Shown here piece after piece: positions 26,926 to 35,722 of a stretch of 64,000 bases of DNA. The translations under genes and the position numbers were made by a program. Each line of letters opens with the position of its first letter. Positions within the stretch are counted from its first letter, which is position 1. The notes beneath the pieces are model-generated. The model was not told the DNA's origin. It was given only the letters and a program-made list of their open reading frames with translations, and searched no databases. The stretch covers positions 1 through 64,000 of the forward strand of contig NZ_QZWD01000015.1 in NCBI RefSeq assembly GCF_003602005.1. The letters run 5' to 3'. Source of the stretch: Salinisphaera sp. Q1T1-3 (GTDB lineage: Bacteria; Pseudomonadota; Gammaproteobacteria; Nevskiales; Salinisphaeraceae).

Positions 26926-27923
26926 GCGCCGAATGCCTGAAGGCACATCTGTCGCAGGACGACTGGGCCAAGGTGCGCAAGGCACCGATGCCCCGTACGT
27001 TCGAGCCGATGCTCGCCACGCTGCACCACGAGCCGTTCTCCCACGACGACTGGATCTTCGAGCGCAAGCTCGACGGCATTCGATTGATGGTCTTTCGCGA
27101 CGGTGACAGCGTCGAGCTGTACACGCGCAACGGCAAGCAGCGCAACGCGCATTTCCCGGAACTGGTCGCGTTGTTCGCGGCCCAGCCGTGTCAACGCTTC
27201 GTGCTCGATGGTGAGGTGGTGGCCTTCGAGGGCCAGACCCCCAGTTTCGTGCGCCTGCAGCAGCGGGCCGGTATCGCCGATCCGCAAGCCGCCCGGGCAT
27301 CGGGCATCGCCGTTCATTTCTATGTCTTCGACAGCCCCTGGATGGCCGATCATGACCTGCGTCGCGTGCCGCTGCGTCAGCGCAAGCAGCTGATCCACGA
27401 GACGCTGGAATATACCGACGGTTTGCGATTCACCCCCCATCGCAACGGCGACGGCAAGGCCCTGCTGGCCGAGGCCCGCAGGAAAGGCTGGGAAGGGATC
27501 CTGGCCAAGCAGGCTCAGAGCCCGTATCGCTGCGGTCGCTCCAAACGCTGGCTCAAGCTCAAGGTCCAGACCGGTCAGGAGCTGGTCATCGGCGGCTATA
27601 CCGAGCCGCAGGGCACGCGAGAAGGTCTGGGCGCGTTGCTGGTCGGCTATTACGCCGGGGATCGGTTCTGCTACGCCGGCCGGGTCGGGACCGGCTTCAG
27701 TGAGGCCGAGTTGAAGCGGCTGTATTCGGTGCTCGCTGCGATCGAGCGCCAGACGTCGCCTTTCGACGAGCCGCCGGCTGGCGATGATATTCACTGGGTG
27801 ACACCGGAGCGCGTGGCCGCGATCGCTTTCACCGAATGGACGGCCGACGGCAAGCTGCGTCATCCGGCCTATATCGGCGAACGCGACGACAAGAATGCGG
27901 CTGACGTGGCACGGGAACACTGA
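26922..27923 (+). CDS. ATP-dependent DNA ligase, LigD ligase-domain type
   Basis: A 333-residue ligase that seals DNA using ATP. The nucleotidyl motif is ERKLDGIR with catalytic Lys49, followed by LDGEVVAFE, FYVFDSPWM and WEGILAKQAQSPY, KRWLKLK (motif V). The C-terminal OB-fold contains GGYTEPQGTREGLGALLVGYY and YAGRVGTGF, typical of LigD. GTG 26922 overlaps the stop of the phosphoesterase gene. It forms the middle part of a LigD module that is split into separate genes. Confidence 0.9.
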   Translation: MSAECLKAHLSQDDWAKVRKAPMPRTFEPMLATLHHEPFSHDDWIFERKLDGIRLMVFRDGDSVELYTRNGKQRNAHFPELVALFAAQPCQRFVLDGEVVAFEGQTPSFVRLQQRAGIADPQAARASGIAVHFYVFDSPWMADHDLRRVPLRQRKQLIHETLEYTDGLRFTPHRNGDGKALLAEARRKGWEGILAKQAQSPYRCGRSKRWLKLKVQTGQELVIGGYTEPQGTREGLGALLVGYYAGDRFCYAGRVGTGFSEAELKRLYSVLAAIERQTSPFDEPPAGDDIHWVTPERVAAIAFTEWTADGKLRHPAYIGERDDKNAADVAREH

Positions 27924-28149
27924 CTGTGACGGTCAGCGTCGACCATCGGGACCGGAACCATCTTGTGAAACCAAGACCCATCAGCTGGCCATAGCGCGAT
28001 TGGATCGATAGGGCGATTGATGTTTGAGCACGCCATGGGCGATGTGCCCGAGTTTGCGCCTCGCCGTGCGCGGCGCGCTCATGTCGGGTTAGCCTCGGCC
28101 GGCCACGTCACGCCGCGTTGCCAGCCTTGCTTGATGCGCTCGGCAGGGG

Positions 28150-29003
28150 ACAAGGCGGCTGCCTATATCGTGACGACACGCCCTGGCTTTTCTTCCCCCC
28201 CGATACCGGCCTGACCAAGGGCGATCTGGTCGATTATCACGCGCGCATCGCCGACGTGCTGCTGTCGCATCTGGCCGACCGGCCGCCCAGGCTGCATCGT
28301 TGCCCGACGGTATTGCGGGCCGGGCGTCGACTTCATCCAGAAATCGATCGCGGACCGCGACCCGGGCTGGCTGGCGCGCGTGTGTGGCGCGCAAGGCCGG
28401 CCGCGAGATGAGCCAGCCGCTGGCCGATTCGGCCGATGCGCGGGTCTATCTGGCCGGCCAGGGCACGATCGCGTTCCATGTGCCGGCGGCCCGCTACGAT
28501 ACGCCCGGCCATCCCGACCGACTCATCTGCGACCTGGCCCCGCCCGATGACGGCCAGTGTTTCGCCCCGGTCGTGGCGGTCGCCCGTGCGATACGCGATG
28601 CGCTGTCCGACATCGGGTTGGTCGCGTATGTGATGACCTCGGGTTCGTCGGGCTGCACGTCCCCGTGCCGCATCGGATCGCCGATGCCGCGCCGGATGAT
28701 TTCACCACGGCGCATGCCAAGGCCGAACGGCAAGGCCGGCTCGATCCGGATATCGCGCGCAACGCCCCGAATCAGACGGCTGTCGCCCCGTATGCCGTCC
28801 GCCCGCGATCGGACGCGCCGATCGCCAGGCCGCTGGCCCGGGACGAACTGGGAGACTCGGATCTTGGCCCCCGGCGCTGGCATATCGGCAATATCCTGCG
28901 GCCGCTCGGCCAGCGCGACTGCCCGTGGTCGGATATCGGCCGACGCGGTCAGAACGCCGGCCAGGCGCTGATACGCTTCAATCGCGCAGCGCGATCTCGT
29001 TGA
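28150..29003 (+). pseudogene. Decayed LigD polymerase (primase-like) domain
   Basis: Homology to the LigD polymerase domain is clear only when the reading frame is changed several times. PDTGLTKGDLVDYHARIADVL is in one frame (about 28200), PDGIAG in the next, DFIQKSIADRDPGWLARV (about 28330) in a third, then ARVYLAGQGTIAFH to LICDLAPPDD and VMTSGSSG, and finally GLHVPVPHRI and NAPNQTAVAPYAVRPR in another. At least four frameshifts are needed, so it is not functional. It follows the phosphoesterase and ligase genes, in the order expected for a former LigD operon, and its end runs into ybaK on the other strand. The gap 27924-28149 shows no clear gene. Confidence 0.8.
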
Positions 29004-29451
29004 AGCGGGCGTCAGTGAGCGCGACGAGATCGGCCGGGGCCAGTGCGATCTCCAGGCCGCGTCGGCCGCCGCTGATGTGCATTCGTGTGAGATCGCGGGC
29101 ACTGGCATCGATAATCGTGGCCAGGCGTTTCTTCTGTCCGAGTGGGCTGACGCCGCCCAGGACATAGCCGGTCACGCGCGAGACTGCCGACGGCTCGGCC
29201 ATGCTGGCTTTCTTCGCACCGACCGCCGGGGCCAGCTTCTTCAGATCCAGTCGTGTGTCGACCGGCACGAGACCGACCACGTAATCGCCGCGGTCGGTTG
29301 TCGCGACGAGCGTCTTGAAAACGCGATCCGGGGGCAGCCCCAGCGCGCGGGCCGCGGCCACGCCGTACTCGTCGTCCGAGGGCGTCGCCTCGTAGCGCAT
29401 GACATCGTGCGCGATGCCGCGGGATGCGAGCAGTCGGATGGCAGGCGTCAT
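28978..29451 (-). CDS. ybaK: YbaK/EbsC family Cys-tRNA(Pro) deacylase
   Basis: Editing enzyme of 157 residues that removes wrongly attached amino acids from tRNA(Pro). Features of the YbaK/ProX fold: MTPAIRLLASRGI start, YGVAAARALGLPPDRVFKTLV, the conserved Lys-Lys-Ala region GAKKASMAEPSAVSRVTGYVLGGVSPLG and an C-terminal GGRRGLEIALAPADLV. ATG 29451 matches the usual length; the open frame extending to 29616 is inside a repeat remnant and is not used. Its 3' end overlaps the decayed LigD polymerase on the opposite strand. Confidence 0.9.
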   Translation of the reverse strand: MTPAIRLLASRGIAHDVMRYEATPSDDEYGVAAARALGLPPDRVFKTLVATTDRGDYVVGLVPVDTRLDLKKLAPAVGAKKASMAEPSAVSRVTGYVLGGVSPLGQKKRLATIIDASARDLTRMHISGGRRGLEIALAPADLVALTDARFNEIALRD

Positions 29452-29526
29452 GGTGGCTCGAGACAGGCGCGGCGGGCGCTGGAGGATACCCGGAGGACCG
29501 GCCGGACGGCCATCCCGCTTTTTGTT

Positions 29527-29623
29527 GGCCCGACAGCGCAGCATGACTGCGCGGTGCCTGCGGCGCCTCGTCTTGCCGCAGAACAGCGCTTGGCGCGGAC
29601 TCGCACGACACATCAACAGGCCC
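29527..29623. mobile_element. Right-end remnant of a C-type repeat (C3)
   Basis: Roughly 100 bp closely matching the right third of C2, including CTCGTCTTGCCGCAGAACAG, GCGCTTGGCGCGGACTCGCA and the terminus ATCAACAGGCCC followed by CTAG-type TAG. The left two-thirds are absent. It lies between ybaK and trmO. Confidence 0.75.
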
Positions 29624-29694
29624 TAGACTGAGGTCTGGATGAACCCGTCGGTCTGATGCGGTAGGCGTATCGTGGCCGGTGCGCTCGAGCCGTC

Positions 29695-30480
29695 ATGATG
29701 TCGCCAGAAAACCCGTCGACCGAGACGCGTGATGCCGGATTGCAGGTCATCGGCATCGCGGCCAGCGATTATCCCGACAAGTTCGGTGTGCCACGCCAGC
29801 CGGGGCTCGTGCCGGCGGCGCGGGGCGTTGTGAGCCTAGTCGCACCCTTCGATGACCCGGCGGCGATCGAGGGCCTTGCGGCCTATACCCATATCTGGCT
29901 GTCGTTCGTTTTCGATCGGAGCCCGACGCGCTGGCGTGCGCGGGTCCGGCCGCCGCGGCTCGGCGGGAATCGCCGGGTCGGCGTGTTCGCCACACGCAGC
30001 ACGCACCGGCCCAATCGCCTGGGGCTGTCCTGTGTGACCCTGCACGATATCGCGACCACCGCCACCCCGGCGCGGCCGCCCTGGTCGTTGCCGGGGCTGT
30101 CGGCCCTGCAGCCGGCCCGGACGCACCTGTTGATCGGCGGACACGATCTCGTGGCTGGCACGCCGATCGTGGATATCAAGCCGTATCTGCCCTGGGTCGA
30201 TGCTGTGCCCCAGGCCGAGGCGACGATGGCACCCGAGCCGCCACGATCCCTGGCCGTGCACTGGACACCCGAGGCCGAGCGTCTGCTGGCCGGGCAGGTC
30301 GACCCGAACGGGCTGCACGCCCTGGTCACACAGGTATGTGCCCAGGACCCGCGGCCGGCCTATCGGCGTGATGCCGGGGCGCGGGTCTACGGGATGGCGT
30401 TGCGCGATGTCGATGTCCGGTTCGCGGTCGATGACACGCGCGCGACGGTCACCGTCCGGGGGATTTACCCGCCGATGTAG
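29695..30480 (+). CDS. trmO: tRNA (N6-threonylcarbamoyladenosine-37) methyltransferase TrmO
   Basis: SAM-dependent methyltransferase of the TsaA/TrmO beta-barrel class, 261 residues. It methylates t6A37 in certain tRNAs. Signature segments: AYTHIWLSFVFDRSP, GVFATRSTHRPNRLGLSCVTL (SAM site) and DIKPYLPWVD, with a C-terminal extension as in E. coli TrmO. Start is ATG 29695 or 29698. Its last 16 bp overlap the convergent moaA 3' end. Confidence 0.88.
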   Translation: MMSPENPSTETRDAGLQVIGIAASDYPDKFGVPRQPGLVPAARGVVSLVAPFDDPAAIEGLAAYTHIWLSFVFDRSPTRWRARVRPPRLGGNRRVGVFATRSTHRPNRLGLSCVTLHDIATTATPARPPWSLPGLSALQPARTHLLIGGHDLVAGTPIVDIKPYLPWVDAVPQAEATMAPEPPRSLAVHWTPEAERLLAGQVDPNGLHALVTQVCAQDPRPAYRRDAGARVYGMALRDVDVRFAVDDTRATVTVRGIYPPM

Positions 30481-31487
30481 GACATCTCGACCCTGTTGTC
30501 CGGATTCTGGCGGCCGGCCGCGGTCTGCTCGCCCCGGATTTCCGAATAACGGTCGTCACGGGCGTGCCATATGCCGCTCAGCAACGCGGCGAGTTCGGCG
30601 TCGCTGGCGCCCTGGCGCAGCGGGCTGCGCAGATCGCGGCCGTGCACGCCGAACAGGCAGGTGTAGAGTTCGCCGAGCGCCGACAGACGAGCGCGCGTGC
30701 AGCCGCCGCAAAACGGCTGCGAAACGCTGGCAATGATGCCGATCTCGCCGGCACCGTCGTCGTAACGCCAGCGGTTGGCGGTCTCGCCGGGCGCGTTGGC
30801 GGCCAGTCGCGTGATCGGATGGCGGGTTCGGAGGGTATCGACGATCTCGCGGGCGGTGACCACATCGTCCATCCGCCAGCCGTTGGACGTGCCGACGTCC
30901 ATGTACTCGATGAAGCGGAGTACAACGTCGGTATGCCGGAACGCCTCGGCCATCGGCAGGATCTGATCGGCGTTGACGCCGCGCTGGATCACGCAGTTGA
31001 CCTTGACCGGGCCCAGGTCGGCGGCCCGAGCGTTGTCGATGGCCTTGAGGACCTTGTGGGCCGGAAAGCCGACGTCGTTGATTGCCATGAAGCGGTCATC
31101 ATCGATCGCATCCAGGCTGAGGGTGACGCGATTCACGCCGGCCTCGCGCAGCGCATGGGCACGCTCGGCCGTGAGCAATGACCCGTTCGTGGTCAGGCAG
31201 ATGTCCTCGATGCCGTCGATTGCCGCCAGACGGGCGATGAGCACATCCAGATCGCGACGCAGCAGGGGTTCGCCGCCGGTCAGGCGCAGTTTGGTCACGC
31301 CCAGGCCGGCCGCGATCCGGGCCAGCCGCGTGATTTCATCGAAATCCAGCAGTTCGCGCTTGGGCAGAAACAGATGCTCGGCGCCGAACAGATGGCGTGG
31401 CATGCAGTAAGTGCAGCGGAAATTGCAGCGATCGGTCAACGAGATGCGCAGATCGCGCAATGGCCGACCGCGGGTGTCGGTAGTCAC
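30465..31487 (-). CDS. moaA: GTP 3',8-cyclase MoaA
   Basis: Radical-SAM enzyme for the first step of molybdopterin synthesis. The 340-residue protein has the N-terminal cluster motif with Cys21, Cys25 and Cys28 (CNFRCTYC), TGGEPLLRRD, LSLDAIDDDRF, a C-terminal second cluster CGGCTRARLSALGELYTCLF and the conserved terminal Gly-Gly needed for activity. GTG 31487 is the start. It completes the molybdenum cofactor theme of the window (moeA, mobA, fdhD) although it is 25 kb from them. A ModE-like site lies about 85 bp upstream. Confidence 0.95.
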   Translation of the reverse strand: MTTDTRGRPLRDLRISLTDRCNFRCTYCMPRHLFGAEHLFLPKRELLDFDEITRLARIAAGLGVTKLRLTGGEPLLRRDLDVLIARLAAIDGIEDICLTTNGSLLTAERAHALREAGVNRVTLSLDAIDDDRFMAINDVGFPAHKVLKAIDNARAADLGPVKVNCVIQRGVNADQILPMAEAFRHTDVVLRFIEYMDVGTSNGWRMDDVVTAREIVDTLRTRHPITRLAANAPGETANRWRYDDGAGEIGIIASVSQPFCGGCTRARLSALGELYTCLFGVHGRDLRSPLRQGASDAELAALLSGIWHARDDRYSEIRGEQTAAGRQNPDNRVEMSYIGG

Positions 31488-31571
31488 GATGAGACGACCT
31501 GTCTTCAGCGTATGCGTTGCTCATAGCCTAACACCGGGGCGGCGGTTCTCTGCGGGTGCGATTGAAATATT

Positions 31572-31599
31572 CTCGTTATATGCAAGAGTTGATAGCGAG
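31572..31599. promoter_or_regulatory. ModE-like inverted repeat upstream of moaA
   Basis: CTCGTTAT and ATAGCGAG flank a 12-base spacer, an inverted pattern close to the ModE operator, whose half-sites read roughly CGTTATAT / TATAACG. The site is between divergent moaA (minus) and the DUF2868 gene (plus), 85 bp from the moaA start. ModE represses or adjusts molybdenum genes in response to molybdate. No modE gene is in the window. Confidence 0.45.
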
Positions 31600-31666
31600 A
31601 TGCAATGATATGAAATCGGTGTACATCGCACGGTGTGGTCGTGTGAAGACGCCACACATCGCTAGA

Positions 31667-33085
31667 ATGGCCGACATGCAAAGTCTGTCTTTTCTCGGTA
31701 CGCGCTGGCGGCTGTCCGACCTGTTGGATCTCGAGACGCTGCTGGCCCAGGGCGAAGGGGCGGTGCGCGAGCGTGACCGTCGGGTGTTCGCCGAGGAGAT
31801 CGGCCCGCGCATCGCCGATCTGTCGGAGGCCCGCCGGCGCCGGGTGGGGCTGCGGCTGTGGCTGTCGCAGCGCCGCCAGCGCGGCGACCGGGACTGGCCG
31901 AGCGAGGGCTGGCACGGTGTGATGGGTCTGGCCCGCTGGATATTGTTCATCGGGATGATGATCCTCGGGGCTCTTCTGGTCTGGGGGCTGTGTCTCGGCG
32001 GCGATCAGCGCGTGCATGTCGTGATCTTCGTCGGGCTGACGCTGATCGTGCCCTGGCTCGGTTTTCTGGTGTTGTTGTGCCTGCGCTTTGTTGCCACCCG
32101 GCGCGCGCGTTCGCCGTGGCTCATCCGCGTGCTTTTACGCGGCCTGTCGCGGCGGCGTCCGGAAGCCGGGCAACGCTGGCGTGCCGCTTTTTCCGACACG
32201 AAGGCAGCCCGGCGTGCGGTCGCCGCCCGGGCTTCGGCGTTGTCGCAGTGGTCGGGGCTGGGTTATGTGGTCGGCGCGGTCGGTGCCTTCGTCGTGGCGC
32301 TGCTGGTCTTCGACGTACGCTTCTATTGGGAGGCCACCCCGGATGACGATGTGCTCATTCACGGTGCGGTGGCCTGGCTGTCGAGCCCGTGGGCGGCGTT
32401 GTGGCCCGGGGCCGTGCCGAGCGATGCCGCGATTCAGGCCAGCCGGCTGATGGGCGGCAGCGGGGCGACGCCGCCCGGTGGCGCCGTGGCCGGCGCCTGG
32501 TGGCGTTTCCTGCTGATGGCGCTGCTGGTCTGGGGCGTGGTGCCCCGTCTTGTGCTGCTGGTCTGGTTCGCCCTGCGCGAACGCATGGCGCTGGCCGGGC
32601 TGGATTTCCAGGCGCCGCGGCATCGGCGTGTCTGGCGCGAACTGGCCGGCGTGAGCCGAGGGGCCGTGGCCGAGGCCCATGCCGACGGTGCGCTGGTGCT
32701 GGATGTGGGCGGTCACGGCATCGACGGTGAAGCCGTGCGCGGTTTCATGCTGCGCCGACTGCGCCTGAATCCGACGGCCACCGAACGGGTCTCGGTACTC
32801 GATAACGACGCCGAGGCAGCAGCCGATGCCGCGCTGGCGGCGCACCCGCCCCATGTCGTGCTGATCGCCGCGGACTGGATGCTCTCGCCGCGCCAGACCG
32901 CGCGTCTGCACGCCCGCGTTCGGGACACGGTCGGCGAAGCCGTACCCATGGTCTGGCTCGTCGTGGCCGATGAGGCCGGGACGCCGAGCGCGCCCGACGA
33001 CGAGCATCTGGCACGCTGGACCACTTTCATCGACGGGCTGCGCGACCCGGCCACCGAGATCACGGCTTATGACCCGACTGTCTGA
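31667..33085 (+). CDS. DUF2868 membrane protein
   Basis: A 472-residue multi-pass inner-membrane protein of unknown function. An N-terminal cytosolic part (WRLSDLLDLETLLAQGEG, FAEEIGPRIADLSEARRRRVGLRLWL) precedes four clear hydrophobic segments near residues 92-113, 117-140, 205-225 and 286-306, then a C-terminal cytosolic domain (VWRELAG, ALVLDVGGHGIDGEAVRGF, HVVLIAADWMLSPRQTAR). It overlaps the DUF3482 GTPase gene by 17 bp, as in other genomes where the two are paired. ATG 31667 or 31676 is the start; both lack a strong ribosome site. Confidence 0.8.
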   Translation: MADMQSLSFLGTRWRLSDLLDLETLLAQGEGAVRERDRRVFAEEIGPRIADLSEARRRRVGLRLWLSQRRQRGDRDWPSEGWHGVMGLARWILFIGMMILGALLVWGLCLGGDQRVHVVIFVGLTLIVPWLGFLVLLCLRFVATRRARSPWLIRVLLRGLSRRRPEAGQRWRAAFSDTKAARRAVAARASALSQWSGLGYVVGAVGAFVVALLVFDVRFYWEATPDDDVLIHGAVAWLSSPWAALWPGAVPSDAAIQASRLMGGSGATPPGGAVAGAWWRFLLMALLVWGVVPRLVLLVWFALRERMALAGLDFQAPRHRRVWRELAGVSRGAVAEAHADGALVLDVGGHGIDGEAVRGFMLRRLRLNPTATERVSVLDNDAEAAADAALAAHPPHVVLIAADWMLSPRQTARLHARVRDTVGEAVPMVWLVVADEAGTPSAPDDEHLARWTTFIDGLRDPATEITAYDPTV

Positions 33086-34586
33086 GAGGCGCGAGCCGAC
33101 GCGCTGGGTGGCCGAAGACGCGCCCACATTCGCCGTCGTGGGCAAGGTCAACATGGGCAAGTCCGCGGTCTTGGCTACGCTGCTGGAAGAGGATGACGAC
33201 GCGGTCATCCGGATATCGGCCGAGCCCGGAGAAACCACGCGCTGCCAGCGGCTTTCGCTGGTGCTGGATGGGCGTGAGCGGCTGCGTTTCATTGATACGC
33301 CGGGGTTTCAGCAGCCCATCGAGGCCCTGCGCACGATCCGGGCCATGGGCGCCGACGACGCCCGCGGGCCGGGGCCGGACACGTTAGCGCGTTTCGTGGC
33401 GCGCTACGGCGACAGCGATGAATTCGTCGATGAATGCCGGCTGCTGGCGCCCATCGTCGAAGGCGCCGGCGTGGTCTATGTCGTGGACCCCGGTGTGCGG
33501 CTGCACGATGCGTTTCTGGCCGAGATCGAGATCCTGCGCCTGTCTGCCGGCCCGCGCCTGGCGATTCTCAACCCGCACGCCGAATCGGACGACGCCAGCC
33601 GCAGTACGCAAACCAACGAAGCCCTCTGGCGGGACGAGCTCGGCAAGGCCTTCAATCTGGTGCGCACCTTCAATGCCTTCGAGGCACGTTTTGCCGCACG
33701 GCGTGATCTGCTGGCCGCACTCAATCAGATCGACGAGCGCGATCGCAATCATCTCGATGCGACGCTGGCCCTGCTGGACACCGAATGGGAAGAACGGCGC
33801 GACGAAGCGGCCGAACGTATCCTGCGTTTTCTGGGTACGGTGCTGCGGCTACGCGAGCACACCAACTACGTTGACGACGGTGCGCCCGAAGCCGCGCGCA
33901 AGAAAGCCCTGACCGAGGCCAATCGGCGTTATTTCGAACGAATTGCCGAGCTCGAGCGCGAAACCACCAACGATCTGCTTGCCCTGTACCGTCATCGCCA
34001 CACGCGTGCCGAGGCCGCCGAGCTGATGACTGACGAGCTGGATCTGTCGCACGACGAAACCTGGCGCCGTTTCGGCCTCAATCGACGTCAGCTCACTTTC
34101 GCCGGGGCCGCGACCGGGGCCGCCGGCGGGACCTGGCTCGATGTGGCCACCGCCGGCCACACGCTCGGGCTGGCTACGCTGATCGGGGGCGGGGTCGGCG
34201 GCGCACTGGCCTGGTTCAAGGGCGATGCCCTGCCGACGCTGAACCTGTCCGTCGGCCGGCCCGGCGCCTTCGGCGGGCGCCAGCTCAGCCTCGGGCCGCC
34301 CAAGAATCCGAACTTCGCCTGGATTCTGTTCGACGTGATGCTCGTGCGTTACCGCGCGATCATGGCACGGACTCACGCCGCACGCGGCGACGGCCGGCTC
34401 GCCCACCAGCGCAGCGCCGACGAGGCCGAAAGTATCGTGCGCCAGCTCGAGTCATCGCGACAGAAATTGCTGGCACGCTGGTTTCGCGAAGCCCAGCGCA
34501 ATACCGAACAGGGCGAGCGCGATGTGCAGGCCCGCAAGGCCATCGAGGCCACGCTCGCCGAAATTGAACAGGCCATGCAGTCGTAA
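33069..34586 (+). CDS. DUF3482 family GTPase
   Basis: A 505-residue Era/dynamin-like GTPase. P-loop VVGKVNMGKSAV is at residues 23-34; RFIDTPGFQQP is the G3/switch II segment. G4 (NKxD) is replaced or unclear near LNPHAESDD. A long helical region (RRDEAAERILRFLGTVLRLREHTNY, LTEANRRYFERIAELERETTNDL) leads to a Gly/Ala-rich hydrophobic stretch (GAATGAAGGTWLDVATAGHTLGLATL) that may insert into membrane. Start ATG 33069 lies within the DUF2868 gene, giving tight coupling. Function unknown; a role in membrane organisation or stress is inference from the fold. Confidence 0.85.
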   Translation: MTRLSERREPTRWVAEDAPTFAVVGKVNMGKSAVLATLLEEDDDAVIRISAEPGETTRCQRLSLVLDGRERLRFIDTPGFQQPIEALRTIRAMGADDARGPGPDTLARFVARYGDSDEFVDECRLLAPIVEGAGVVYVVDPGVRLHDAFLAEIEILRLSAGPRLAILNPHAESDDASRSTQTNEALWRDELGKAFNLVRTFNAFEARFAARRDLLAALNQIDERDRNHLDATLALLDTEWEERRDEAAERILRFLGTVLRLREHTNYVDDGAPEAARKKALTEANRRYFERIAELERETTNDLLALYRHRHTRAEAAELMTDELDLSHDETWRRFGLNRRQLTFAGAATGAAGGTWLDVATAGHTLGLATLIGGGVGGALAWFKGDALPTLNLSVGRPGAFGGRQLSLGPPKNPNFAWILFDVMLVRYRAIMARTHAARGDGRLAHQRSADEAESIVRQLESSRQKLLARWFREAQRNTEQGERDVQARKAIEATLAEIEQAMQS

Positions 34587-34714
34587 CGATCGGTGCCGCG
34601 TATGCACCGGTGCTGGCGGTCCGGGGCGCGTGATCACGCCGGTCCGTCATCGCTGTTCCGGCGTGCACCGAAGGGCCGGGCGTGGCATGGCGCCCGCCCG
34701 GTCCATGAGGGCGG

Positions 34715-35449
34715 TTATTGCCCGTTGTTACCCGCTGCGGCCAGCGCCTCGTCGATCGCGGTCTTGAGCTTGTCGTAGGACGGCCCGCCGACGAACAGCG
34801 TATCGCCGACCATCACGGTTGGTGTGGCCCGCAGGGAAACCGCCTGGCCCGCGTCACGTTCGGCGTTGATCTGGGCCAGCGGCGTTTCCTTGTTCATGCA
34901 AGCCTTGAGTTTGTTCGTGTCCAACCCGGTTTCGACAGCGAGGTCGAGAAACATCGATGTCGGATCGTTCTGCTCGGACCATTGGCCCTGGGTCTGGTAG
35001 AGACGATTGTGGAACGGCCAGAAATCGTTCTGGGCGGCCGCGCAGCGTGCTGCCACGGCCGCGGCCTGGGCGTGCTGGTGCATGGGCAACGGGAAATCGT
35101 AGAACAGGAAACGAACCTTGCCCGTGTCGACGTATTCCTTGCGGATGCGCTCGGCGGTGGGCTCGAACGCGCCGCACGCCGGGCATTGATAATCACCGAA
35201 TTCGCGAATGGTGACCGGTGCGTTCGGGTTGCCTTTCGCCTCGGCCAGTTTGTCGTACTGGTTGCGAAGCTGGTTCATCACACCGGCATCGACCGTTGTC
35301 GGGCCGTCGCCGGGACGCGGCGTGGCGCGCTCCGACCCAGTGAAGCTCATGACCAGGATCGCGATCACGATGAACGCGCCGATGAGCAGCGCCGGAATGA
35401 ACAGGGCGCCGAAAAGCTTCGACTGACCGCGATTTTGCTGCGGACTCAT
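34715..35449 (-). CDS. DsbA-family thioredoxin-fold protein, membrane-anchored
   Basis: A 244-residue protein with a cytosolic stub, one N-terminal membrane helix (residues 13-37, LFGALFIPALLIGAFIVIAI) and a periplasmic thioredoxin-like domain. The active-site CPAC is Cys89/Cys92 in FGDYQCPACGAFEP, and the cis-Pro loop is LRATPTVMVG. Such DsbA/Com1/DSBA-like proteins make or shuffle disulfide bonds in the envelope. ATG 35449 follows AGGGGA. No Dsb partner is adjacent. Confidence 0.88.
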   Translation of the reverse strand: MSPQQNRGQSKLFGALFIPALLIGAFIVIAILVMSFTGSERATPRPGDGPTTVDAGVMNQLRNQYDKLAEAKGNPNAPVTIREFGDYQCPACGAFEPTAERIRKEYVDTGKVRFLFYDFPLPMHQHAQAAAVAARCAAAQNDFWPFHNRLYQTQGQWSEQNDPTSMFLDLAVETGLDTNKLKACMNKETPLAQINAERDAGQAVSLRATPTVMVGDTLFVGGPSYDKLKTAIDEALAAAGNNGQ

Positions 35450-35624
35450 GCAAATCCCCTTGTTGCCTGCGTGATGAGTGACGTCGCCGGGCATCATAGC
35501 GGCTACGCCTGCTCGGGTCAGGCACGGATTCGTCGACTGGCCGGGCAACGGCCTTGGTCGGCCATCGGCTCGCGCCACGAACAAAGGAGCGTGGTGGTAC
35601 CAGGCAGTTGGCCGATATCAGACG

Positions 35625-35651
35625 AAAAAAAGGGGCCGGATGGCCCCTTTT
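35625..35651. terminator. Bidirectional rho-independent terminator
   Basis: AAAAAAAGGGGCC-GGAT-GGCCCCTTTT: a GGGGCC/GGCCCC stem with A7 on one side and T4 on the other. On the minus strand it ends transcripts of the PRC-barrel gene (stop at 35723) with a T7 run. Confidence 0.85.
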
Positions 35652-35653
35652 CA

Positions 35654-35686
35654 GGGCCTGTTCACGTGCGACGTGTCAACAGGCCC
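35654..35686. mobile_element. Minimal 33-bp terminal-repeat element D
   Basis: GGGCCTGTTCACGTGCGACG then TGTCAACAGGCCC. The two ends are inverted copies of the A/C-type terminus with almost nothing between, and the A-type CACGTGCGACGTGT segment is present. It lies 2 bp from the terminator. It may be a nearly complete deletion derivative of an A element. Confidence 0.6.
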
Positions 35687-35722
35687 TAACGCATCAAGGA
35701 CAAATCGTCCTGTCGCCGGCGA

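Noticed and set aside
34587-34714. Terminator after the DUF3482 gene / dsbA
   Set aside because: GGCCGGGCG / CGCCCG stems are imperfect and no T-run follows on either strand.
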